In this document: positions 1 through 5,541 of the stretch, piece after piece
How positions within the stretch are numbered: the stretch's first letter is position 1
Layout: every line of letters starts with the position of its first letter
Source: an uncultured Peptococcaceae bacterium
Lineage (GTDB): Bacteria > Bacillota > Desulfotomaculia > Desulfotomaculales > Desulfallaceae
Direction of reading: 5' to 3'
NCBI GenBank assembly: GCA_913064925.1
Contig: CAJYBN010000119.1
Span: forward strand, 1 to 8,585
DNA: 8,585 nucleotides
Translations under genes and position numbers: made by a program
The notes under the pieces: generated by a model
The model's input: the letters and a program-made list of their open reading frames with translations, nothing else
Told to the model about the DNA's origin: nothing
The model's database searches: none

Positions 1-1
1 C

Positions 2-862
2 AAGCAGTATGAGAAAACTCTAAAATATGAACTGAATTACAGCCCGGCCACCATTAAGAGGTACGTCTATAATATTACCCAACTGGGTAAGTTCCTGGCC
101 CTGCACTTTTTTGGAGGTAAAGTTCCCGAAGTTAACGAAATCCAGACGCTGCACATCAGGAGGTTCCTTGCTTATTTAAGCAGGGAAAGGCAGTGCCAGA
201 CTTCCACTATCGTATCTAACATCTGGGATTTGACGGCATTTTTTAATTTCGCGCAAAAAATGGGAGAAATAAAGCGTAATCCGGTAAAAAAGATTCGGTT
301 GCCGGCACTGCCGGATAGACCGCCTAGAGCCCTCAGCGTAGAAGAGCTGAGGGCTTTATTTAGTGCCGTGGACACTTCTCGTTTTACAGGCTACAGGGAC
401 CTGGTTATACTGAAAACCTTGTATTATGCGGGCCTGCGGGCAGGCGAGTTGGCGAACCTGAAGGTCTGTGATCTTGATGATAAATTAGAAGCACTTAATG
501 TCCGGGAAGGTAAGGGCAGAAAGGACAGGATAGTTCCGGTACATCCACATCTGCGCCACTATTTGAAAGATTACCTGGAATTAAAAAATGACAATTCACC
601 GTATCTTTTTACCAGTTCCAGGGGAAAAAGATTTACTAAGCACTACGTAGCTTACCTGGTGAAAAAATATGTGCGCAAGGCAGGTTTACCTGATGAAATA
701 ACTACTCATAGTTTGAGGCACAGTTTTGCTACTCACCTGGTACAGGAGGGTGTGAAAATTCATTACGTAGGAGAATTACTTGGCCATAACAGCATAGATA
801 CCACTATGGTTTACACACACCGGACGGTTGAAAATTTAAAAAGACTTATTCTGAAATTGTGA
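2..862 (+). CDS. XerC/XerD-type tyrosine recombinase, 5' end outside window
   Basis: The frame is open from base 2 without a stop and ends in TGA at 860-862, giving 286 visible residues. E. coli XerD has 298, so only about ten N-terminal residues are missing; the TTG at 230 is internal, not the start. Residues 1 to about 100 form the helical core-binding (SAM-like) domain, the rest the catalytic domain. All six active-site positions are visible: Arg146 (AGLRAGEL), Lys171 (GKGRKDR), His236 and Arg239 (HSLRHSF), His262 (LLGHNS) and the nucleophile Tyr271 (TTMVYTH). Their spacing is nearly that of XerD. Such enzymes cut and rejoin two DNA sites through a 3'-phosphotyrosine link. It is not obviously the housekeeping Xer: a truncated S-layer-like frame starts 160 bases downstream, so a cassette-switching or element-borne role is plausible but is inference. 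No strong terminator follows it. Confidence 0.93.
   Translation, partial: KQYEKTLKYELNYSPATIKRYVYNITQLGKFLALHFFGGKVPEVNEIQTLHIRRFLAYLSRERQCQTSTIVSNIWDLTAFFNFAQKMGEIKRNPVKKIRLPALPDRPPRALSVEELRALFSAVDTSRFTGYRDLVILKTLYYAGLRAGELANLKVCDLDDKLEALNVREGKGRKDRIVPVHPHLRHYLKDYLELKNDNSPYLFTSSRGKRFTKHYVAYLVKKYVRKAGLPDEITTHSLRHSFATHLVQEGVKIHYVGELLGHNSIDTTMVYTHRTVENLKRLILKL
328..355 (+). other. Perfect 10-bp stem-loop inside recombinase gene
   Basis: Bases 328-337 and 346-355 are perfectly complementary (AGCCCTCAGC / GCTGAGGGCT) with an 8-base loop, and the right arm is followed by TTATTTA. It resembles an intrinsic terminator or attenuator but lies in codons for the common recombinase motif LSVEELRALF. It may be a by-product of codon constraint. 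Confidence 0.35.
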
Positions 863-1021
863 CTTCTTGTTTTTTGACCTCCCACCCCCTCAGGGGACGG
901 TCTTCCCGCCGGGGCAAATGATGCCTTTATTGCGGTTGTGCCAGTGAATACTTAACAAGCTGTCAGAATTAGATGGTGATATATAATCATATAATTTACA
1001 AATTATATAAGCATATAATAA
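863..1021. other. Intergenic region between recombinase and S-layer frame
   Basis: No gene is visible here. Bases 885-920 hold a C/G-rich stretch with a weak CCCC-TCA-GGGG stem. Bases 914-955 can be read as GANDAFIAVVPVNT followed by a stop, which might be the tail of a lost gene, but this is too short to call. The right third (979-1020) is nearly pure A/T and is listed separately. Confidence 0.5.
981..1019 (+). repeat. AT-rich cluster of ATATAAT heptamers, possible recombinase site
   Basis: ATATAAT occurs directly at 981-987, 989-995 and 1013-1019 and inverted (ATTATAT) at 1002-1008. The pair 989-995 / 1002-1008 encloses a 6-base centre, TTACAA, which is the arm-spacer geometry of Xer/dif-type core sites. 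The cluster lies between the recombinase gene and the exact point where the truncated S-layer frame opens (1022). A competing reading is ordinary AT-rich promoter DNA, since TATAAT is also the -10 consensus; I see no good -35 box at the right distance. The site assignment is inference. Confidence 0.4.
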
Positions 1022-3742
1022 TCTAGTGCTATTGACGCTACAACAATTCAAGTAACATTCAACAGAGCTCCAAAAGCTGATGAAACTTTAACTTACACAG
1101 TGGATGGAACTGCCTACGTACCGGTTATGGATGGCGCTGTAGCAACATTAACTGTTCCCACAATGGTTGACGACACTGCTCATGCAGTAGTAGTTAATGA
1201 CGGAACCAGCGATCTTTACAATGCAAGCGTAACTTACGATAAGAATGAAATAACTGAAATAGCCATCGAAACTGTCAACTTCAATCAAACCATAGGAAAC
1301 ATGTTCACTTTGACAGTTAAGGTAACCGATGAAGATGGAGACGTAATTGCAAATAAAGAAGTTAAATTAGAAGCCAGCGGTGCGTATAATGACTTTGAAG
1401 ATGCAGTTGTATTGACATCAACAACAGATGAGAACGGTCTGGCAACATTTGAATGGACCAGAAACCATGAAACAACGTGGCCCTTAGATGATTTTGTCGT
1501 ATTCGTAGTTGAAAAACCAATAGTAAGGACAAGTGGTAGTGTGACCTGGACGCTGTCTGAGCAATTAGTAACTCTTGACGCTGCGGCTCAAAGTCCTGAA
1601 ACTCTTTCCGACGAGAGCGCCTTCGAGTTTACCGTAACAGCCAAAAATGCTGATGGAAGCAACTATGTCGGAGATTTAATTCTGGACCTGAATGTCACTG
1701 ATGCGGCTGGAGGAACAGCAACATTACAGGACACCGGAAATGCAAACATCAAGATTCAGGTATGGCACAACAATGCCTGGGTTAATAGTATTGCACCTGC
1801 AGCAGCAACAGCAGCAGCAGATAATGAATTGATAGAAACTGCTGCGACAAGAGCAACCTACGAAATGACAGCGGCAGACAACGGCACCAAGAAGTTCAGG
1901 ATTTACACCAAAGATGAAGGCGGTTTAAACGCAGCGGATATTGAGGACATTACGGTAACAGTCTGGTATGACAAGGATAATTCTGGTGTTGCGGGTGGTC
2001 TAACTGCTCAAGACCCAAGAGCGGTAACTGGTAAGAAGTCTTACGTAGCAGGTATTCCTAGCATAACATTTACACAAAGAGGAAATGCTCAAGTTATTGC
2101 AACTACAGCCAATGCTAACGACGAATTTGATTATGTGCTTTATGATTTGGCTGTTGTTGACCAATTTGGCAATCCTTATCGTGGAAATGTAAAACTCAAT
2201 GAATATGCTGCAATAGATAACAATGTTACCACACCAGTAGCAACAAATGCATTTAGTTTTGCTGTAGATTCAAATGCCGATGGGATCTATGAAATAGCTG
2301 CAGCAGCAACTCAAAACCTCAACACAAGGATTGGCCAGGATGATCTTGATAATGACTCAGTATTTGTTGTAAAATTAACCAATACTAACGGAGCAGATAC
2401 CATTGAGCCTACAGCATATGTTGATATGCCTAATGATACTGCTCCTGCAGATACTGCAAATGTATTGGATGCCAACGATGTATATGTAAAAGCTGATGAA
2501 ATAGAATCACAAGTAAGGACTATAGTTGCTTTGGAAGTTACTCCAGTAGAAACTGCAAGTCCAGCTGCTGGCGGATTCTATGCATGGAAGGTAGAAGCTA
2601 AGGACCAGTTTGGTACTGCATATACAAATGCAACTGCAGATGAAGAGCTGGAATTCCACTTGTTGGATGCTGATGGATTGGCAATAGATGGACCGGCAGT
2701 GGCCGGAAGTGGCGTACAATTATATGTTGACGTCAATGGTAACGGTGTGGACGCTCAAGGCAATGTAACTGTTGCTAACTTCCAAGAAGCTGGTACTGAC
2801 GCTGATACTACAACCATAACAAGTGGAACTAATATGACAGTAGCTAGTGTTGACGTAACCGCTTTACCATTCTACATTGCAATTGATGGAGGTGCAGCAG
2901 ATACTACTTATCAAGTGCGTGTATTCTCTGAAGCAGCTCCAGGTGTTGACAACTCAACTTACGAAACAGGTGAAGTAACTGTTTTAGCAAGTGTAACTTA
3001 TGTTGACCAGGTGTTGACAAGCGGTGAATTCTCCGCAATTGCTGCAAAAGATACGGATACTCCTGCAAATGCTGCTGATGATTCTGTAGTAATTGCAAAT
3101 GCTAACTTTGATGCAGCTTATGTTGATTTCACTGGTAAAGATGGTGCCGTAGAACTGACTTACGACTTGAAGGATCAATCTGATCAGGCTTATGATACAA
3201 CTGGAGGTACTGGTGTTCAAGTCACCTGGACGGTTAAGAATCTTGGCAATACCCAAATTACAGTTAATGATGGTACAGATAAGACTTTAGCTGCTGGGGA
3301 AACTGGAATTTATACAACCACATCTTCAGTAGCTGCCGCTTCCAAGGCTACTCTCTACATTGTTGGTACTGCTGAGGGCAAGGTTGAAGTTAGCGCACAA
3401 GCAGCTGGAGTGGAGCAAGCGGATACAGCAAGTATCTACTTCACCGAAAATCTGATCTTCCCACTTAATGCAGATAGTACTTACAATGGAACAGTAGTCG
3501 CCTTTGATAAGACAGCTAATTGGCTAATTTTAAATACTACAGTAGGATACATTGTCGTCGAGGATTATGATGCTAGTGTAGCTCCGCCTAATACCGCAGC
3601 ATTTAAAGTTGATGGTAATACAGCAAATATAACTCAATTTGAGGATAATTTAACTGTTGGAGATACTTTAGTTGTTGAAAATGATTATACCGCTGGAGCT
3701 CCGGCTACAAATGATTTAACCTTAACACTAACAAATAATTAA
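1022..3742 (+). CDS. S-layer-like multi-Ig-domain surface protein, 5'-truncated / silent cassette
   Basis: A 906-codon frame opens right after a TAA at 1019-1021 and stops at 3740-3742. It begins with SSAIDATTIQVTFNRAP, which reads as the middle of an Ig-like S-layer domain. GTG at 1100 and ATG at 1127 are possible starts, but neither has a Shine-Dalgarno sequence, and there is no signal peptide or SLH cell-wall anchor. Composition fits an S-layer protein: very acidic, rich in Ala/Thr/Val/Asp, no cysteine seen. Repeated Ig-like units are marked by DQFGNPY near residue 380, DQFGTAY near 528 and DQSDQAY near 718, counted from 1022. The last ~75 residues (from YNGTVVAFDK, near 821) form a separate compact C-terminal domain ending in LTLTLTNN. 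The long undamaged frame argues that it is, or recently was, expressed after fusion to a 5' partner. A sequenced-strain deletion leaving a plain pseudogene is the alternative. Confidence 0.8.
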   Translation, partial: SSAIDATTIQVTFNRAPKADETLTYTVDGTAYVPVMDGAVATLTVPTMVDDTAHAVVVNDGTSDLYNASVTYDKNEITEIAIETVNFNQTIGNMFTLTVKVTDEDGDVIANKEVKLEASGAYNDFEDAVVLTSTTDENGLATFEWTRNHETTWPLDDFVVFVVEKPIVRTSGSVTWTLSEQLVTLDAAAQSPETLSDESAFEFTVTAKNADGSNYVGDLILDLNVTDAAGGTATLQDTGNANIKIQVWHNNAWVNSIAPAAATAAADNELIETAATRATYEMTAADNGTKKFRIYTKDEGGLNAADIEDITVTVWYDKDNSGVAGGLTAQDPRAVTGKKSYVAGIPSITFTQRGNAQVIATTANANDEFDYVLYDLAVVDQFGNPYRGNVKLNEYAAIDNNVTTPVATNAFSFAVDSNADGIYEIAAAATQNLNTRIGQDDLDNDSVFVVKLTNTNGADTIEPTAYVDMPNDTAPADTANVLDANDVYVKADEIESQVRTIVALEVTPVETASPAAGGFYAWKVEAKDQFGTAYTNATADEELEFHLLDADGLAIDGPAVAGSGVQLYVDVNGNGVDAQGNVTVANFQEAGTDADTTTITSGTNMTVASVDVTALPFYIAIDGGAADTTYQVRVFSEAAPGVDNSTYETGEVTVLASVTYVDQVLTSGEFSAIAAKDTDTPANAADDSVVIANANFDAAYVDFTGKDGAVELTYDLKDQSDQAYDTTGGTGVQVTWTVKNLGNTQITVNDGTDKTLAAGETGIYTTTSSVAAASKATLYIVGTAEGKVEVSAQAAGVEQADTASIYFTENLIFPLNADSTYNGTVVAFDKTANWLILNTTVGYIVVEDYDASVAPPNTAAFKVDGNTANITQFEDNLTVGDTLVVENDYTAGAPATNDLTLTLTNN

Positions 3743-3751
3743 TGCTCGGAA

Positions 3752-3782
3752 AAACCGGAAGGGCTCATTGCCCTTCCGGTTT
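3752..3782 (+). terminator. Rho-independent terminator after S-layer-like gene
   Basis: A perfect 13-bp stem (3752-3764 with 3770-3782; AAACCGGAAGGGC and its complement) encloses a 5-base loop, ten bases after the stop codon. The T-run is poor (CCTGTGTTT), so the stem gives most of the signal. Confidence 0.85.
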
Positions 3783-3855
3783 CCTGTGTTTGCCCGGCAT
3801 GTCTGCCGAGTTGATGGGTTGAAAGAAACCCTGTCACCTAACCAGTGGAAAAGAG

Positions 3856-3886
3856 GGTGCCAGGCACTAAGTTATTAAGTTACTTC
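3856..3886 (+). repeat. GTGCCAGGCAC repeat, copy A (head only, variant)
   Basis: The 12-base GGTGCCAGGCAC at 3856-3867 is followed by TAAGTTATTAAGTTAC instead of the TTAACTTATTAACTTATT of the other copies, so the tandem octamer appears in the opposite sense. The GC-rich body seen in copies B-D is absent. GTGCC-A-GGCAC is itself an inverted repeat. Confidence 0.7.
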
Positions 3887-4184
3887 TTCCGGTGTCCCCT
3901 TCAAAAAGTCCATCTGGATAAGCAAGGTTCAAAATAAATACCAAAATTACATAAATATAGCACTTCAAAACCAAAAAAGAGGATCATAAACCAATGAATA
4001 GCTATATTACCTTTTGAAAAATCAACCCAAAAAAAAATTAAGGCATCACAAATAAGCCTTTGGAAAAAAGGTTTTTCAGCAATACCTATAAATTTAGAAA
4101 AAACTTAAGCAACTTTTTCATAGGTATGGTAAAGACCATTAAGAATAGGCGTTGACTTGAGCTTTGTGTTAGCTATTTCTGTTG
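3887..4184. other. AT-rich non-coding stretch, possible decayed remnant
   Basis: No convincing gene. The stretch is strongly A-rich on the + strand and has small inverted repeats: ATACCTAT at 4082-4089 against ATAGGTAT at 4120-4127, and ATGGT-AAAG-ACCAT near 4126-4139. On the minus strand the frame read from 4186 downwards has only one stop (TAA near 4107-4109) before about 3900. Its first part ends in STPILNGLYHTYEKVA, which could be the tail of a decayed gene such as a transposase. I do not recognise the family and do not call a gene. Confidence 0.4.
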
Positions 4185-4258
4185 GGGCCAAAGTGGCCGC
4201 CGGGTCCGAGCGGCAGGTGGAGGTCTTTTCGGACGATGAAGTCGAGAGGATCCTGCTG
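4185..4258 (+). pseudogene. 74-base tyrosine-integrase fragment
   Basis: Bases 4185-4258 match 7435-7508 of the integrase at 7128 with only three differences (4218, 4237, 4240). It encodes AKVAAGSERQVEVFSDDEVE and a few further residues, in frame with its source. It covers the linker between core-binding and catalytic domains and the start of the catalytic domain, and carries no active-site residue. Two differences are silent and one is Ala to Val, so the copy is recent or was kept by selection or gene conversion. It breaks off two bases before a GTGCCAGGCAC repeat unit (4261). On the left it joins unrelated AT-rich DNA. A spurious 105-residue reading frame (4157-4474) runs through it into the repeats and should not be taken as a gene. 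Confidence 0.85.
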
Positions 4259-4260
4259 GA

Positions 4261-4441
4261 GAAGCTTTGGTGCCAGGCACTTAACTTATTAACTTATTGG
4301 GATGGACCCTCTTCCGGCTTCGCGATGGCGGGGGCTTTCTTTTCCCCGCCGGCCCTCCGGGCCCCGGGCCGGGGTCCCCGCCGGGAGGGCGCCGGGGGGC
4401 CGGGGGAGCGGCGGCACGGGTACCACACAGGCCGCCAGATT
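4261..4441 (+). repeat. GTGCCAGGCAC repeat element, copy B
   Basis: The unit starts with a 39-base head (4261-4299: GAAGCTTT, GGTGCCAGGCAC, then TTAACTTA twice) identical to that at 4443-4481. A GC-rich body follows with a stem of GGCGGGG (4327-4333) and CCCCGCC (4344-4350) around a T-rich loop. A GGGCGCCGGGGGGCCG block comes next, and the unit closes with ACACAGGCCGCCAGATT (4425-4441). Head, stem, block and closing motif recur in the same order in copy D at about the same length (173 versus 179 bases from GGTGCC to the end). No coding capacity is visible. It looks like a small dispersed element, mobile class unknown. Confidence 0.75.
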
Positions 4442-4442
4442 G

Positions 4443-4602
4443 GAAGCTTTGGTGCCAGGCACTTAACTTATTAACTTATTGACTGTAGACCCTCTTCCAG
4501 CCCCGCACCGGCGGGGGGTTTTCTTTTCCCCGCCGGCTACCGGGGCCGGCTCGGCCGGGAATCCGCCGCCGCTCCTCCTGCGCCATCCGCCGAACTCCAG
4601 GG
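4443..4602 (+). repeat. GTGCCAGGCAC repeat element, copy C (divergent body)
   Basis: It carries the same 39-base head as copy B, directly abutting the end of B in tandem. The hairpin is stronger here: CCGGCGGGG (4508-4516) pairs with CCCCGCCGG (4528-4536) around a TTTTCTTTT-containing loop. After that the body differs from B and D, lacking the ACACAGGCCGCCAGATT motif, but it ends with AACTCCAGG (4593-4601 region), which also ends copy D. The T-rich loop and stem could act as a terminator-like structure. Confidence 0.7.
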
Positions 4603-4622
4603 TCACTACCCCGCGCCAAAAC

Positions 4623-4657
4623 GTATCAGTTTCGCCTACCGACACCGAAACAAATAC
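4623..4657. promoter_or_regulatory. Imperfect inverted repeat upstream of RHH-like gene, possible operator
   Basis: GTATCAGTTTCG (4623-4634) and CGAAACAAATAC (4646-4657) are complementary at 10 of 12 positions across 11 bases. It lies 62 bases before the start of a gene with a ribbon-helix-helix-like segment. Such regulators often bind short repeats in their own promoter, so an autoregulatory site is reasonable but unproven. Confidence 0.4.
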
Positions 4658-4703
4658 ATAGGGGGCGGGCCGGGGACCGCGCGGGCCGGCCCCGAAGCCA
4701 AAC

Positions 4704-4710
4704 AAGGGAG
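4704..4710 (+). promoter_or_regulatory. Ribosome binding site AAGGGAG fixing GTG start at 4719
   Basis: AAGGGAG is followed by 8 bases and then GTG at 4719. The GTG at 4710 overlaps this site and cannot use it, so 4719 is the better start. Confidence 0.7.
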
Positions 4711-4718
4711 TGATCGCA

Positions 4719-5087
4719 GTGGAGCAAGGCATGAGGACCAGGAAAATACTGAGCCCGGAGGCCAAAGCGGAATTCGAGGAGAAAATGCGCCGCAAAGCGG
4801 AAACCGCCGGGGAGGGCGGCGGCGAGCAAAAGGAAGGGACCGGCGAGCGGCGGAAAATCAAGCTGCCACAAAAAAGCACCGGCGGGCAACCGGAAGCCGG
4901 CCCCGTGCCGCCCAGGGCAGAGCCGTTCGAGCAGCGCTACCGCCGGGTGACGACCTACCTGGAGAGGGAACTGCACGCCAGGGTGCGGGAACTGCGAAAA
5001 ACCGGCACAGTGGACAGCGTGACGGCGCTGTACAACGCCGCCCTGCGGGAGTACATCAACAGGTATTACGGAGAAAGCGGGGAGTAG
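4719..5087 (+). CDS. Small protein with C-terminal ribbon-helix-helix-like segment
   Basis: 122 codons with a GTG start. The N-terminal half is low-complexity and charged (Glu/Lys/Arg/Gly/Pro, residues 1 to about 70) and probably disordered. The C-terminal part, from about residue 75, reads RVTTYLERELHARVRELRK and then TGTVDSVTALYNAALREYI: a short strand-like segment with alternating side chains, an amphipathic helix, a turn and a second helix. This is the order of the CopG/Arc/ParG ribbon-helix-helix fold, in which paired strands from a dimer read DNA. By that analogy it would be a DNA-binding regulator or plasmid/element accessory factor. It stands alone, with no ParA, toxin or relaxase next to it. 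It is flanked by an operator-like inverted repeat upstream and a terminator downstream, so it appears to be its own transcription unit. The RHH assignment is from pattern only. Confidence 0.75.
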   Translation: MEQGMRTRKILSPEAKAEFEEKMRRKAETAGEGGGEQKEGTGERRKIKLPQKSTGGQPEAGPVPPRAEPFEQRYRRVTTYLERELHARVRELRKTGTVDSVTALYNAALREYINRYYGESGE

Positions 5088-5105
5088 CAGAAAAGCGGGC
5101 ATTGG

Positions 5106-5132
5106 GGCCAACCGCGGGAGGGGCGGTTGGCC
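5106..5132 (+). terminator. Rho-independent terminator after RHH-like gene
   Basis: GGCCAACCGC (5106-5115) pairs perfectly with GCGGTTGGCC (5123-5132) around a 7-base loop, followed by TCTTCCCC, 19 bases after the stop codon. The T-run is short. Confidence 0.7.
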
Positions 5133-5142
5133 TCTTCCCCGG

Positions 5143-5224
5143 CGCTGCGGCAGCGGGCTTGCCTGCAAGCCGAATCTCGACGAAAAAAATCCCGGAAACG
5201 GCCGCTGGCCGGAAAAAAGCGGCC
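5143..5224. repeat. Run of three further hairpins in GC-rich non-coding DNA
   Basis: CGCTGC/GCAGCG (5143-5155), GGCTTGC/GCAAGCC (5156-5171, immediately adjacent) and GGCCGCT/AGCGGCC (5200-5206 with 5218-5224) follow the terminator. The density suggests a structured RNA, element end or protein-binding region. GC-rich DNA yields short inverted repeats by chance, so confidence is low. No gene is supported between 5088 and 5541. Confidence 0.4.
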
Positions 5225-5315
5225 AAACTCGCCGGAAAAGAGTGCGGCCAATAGCCACCGGCGCAGCTTCCCAGCAGCGCCAAGGACTTGTGCCCAAACC
5301 GGCCGCCCGAAAAAC

Positions 5316-5339
5316 GCTGCAGAATGTAAATTCTGCAGC
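5316..5339. repeat. 24-base near-perfect palindrome
   Basis: GCTGCAGAAT (5316-5325) and ATTCTGCAGC (5330-5339) are exact complements around GTAA. It lies in the intergenic region 203 bases upstream of the transglutaminase-like gene. It could be a dimeric-regulator operator or a hairpin; no T-run follows, so it is not a typical terminator. Confidence 0.55.
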
Positions 5340-5368
5340 CAGTGAGCCACCGGGGGACGGCCCCGGAG

Positions 5369-5457
5369 ACGACCGCATTGGCCCCTAAAACGGGCCAAAA
5401 ACTGAAAAACGACCCGAACCACAGCCCAAGGGGAAATTCCTCCTTGGGCCTTTCTGC
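5369..5457 (+). repeat. Duplicated leader, copy 1, with conserved terminator hairpin
   Basis: This 89-base block aligns without gaps to 7004-7092. Bases 5411-5432 (GACCCGAACCACAGCCCAAGGG) and the 16 bases ending at 5457 are identical in both; the first 48 positions match at 36. The conserved stem GCCCAAGG/CCTTGGGC (5424-5431 with 5442-5449) has a loop that differs between copies and is followed by CTTTCTGCTTTT, which is the pattern of a conserved RNA hairpin or terminator. Weaker similarity continues downstream. It precedes the transglutaminase-like gene by 84 bases. It may be a cis-acting leader (attenuator) or one of two direct repeats flanking that gene; I match it to no known riboswitch. 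Confidence 0.8.
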
Positions 5458-5541
5458 TTTTCAGGGAGAATTTCAGTAAGAGGAAGGATTTCGGGAATCA
5501 TGACCAGAAAAAAATAAAAACTGGAAAGCGGGGTTGATCGT

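Noticed and set aside
1798..1820. GCA triplet run in the S-layer-like gene considered as a phase-variable repeat
   Set aside because: Interrupted by ACA and triplet-based, so length changes would not shift the frame; it only encodes an Ala-rich linker.
2507..3256. Minus-strand frames inside the S-layer-like gene
   Set aside because: Antisense of low-complexity Ala/Thr/Asp codons, giving Ser/Cys/Gln-rich nonsense.
3783..3855. Small stems CGGCA/TGCCG and GGGTT/AACCC considered as a group II intron or riboswitch fragment
   Set aside because: Stems of five bases only and no domain V or reverse transcriptase sequence nearby.
4157..4474. 105-residue plus-strand frame covering integrase fragment and repeat B
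   Set aside because: It is a chance joining of AT-rich DNA, the integrase slice and repeat sequence, without a ribosome binding site.
4261..4481. Two identical 39-base repeats 182 bases apart considered as a CRISPR array
   Set aside because: Only two units, spacer far too long and itself repeated in copy D; no cas genes.
4463..5378. Long minus-strand frames (138, 250, 118 residues) opposite the RHH-like gene
   Set aside because: GC-rich shadow frames rich in Pro/Arg/Ala/Phe without domain patterns; they cross repeat C, terminators and the plus-strand gene, which has proper start signals.
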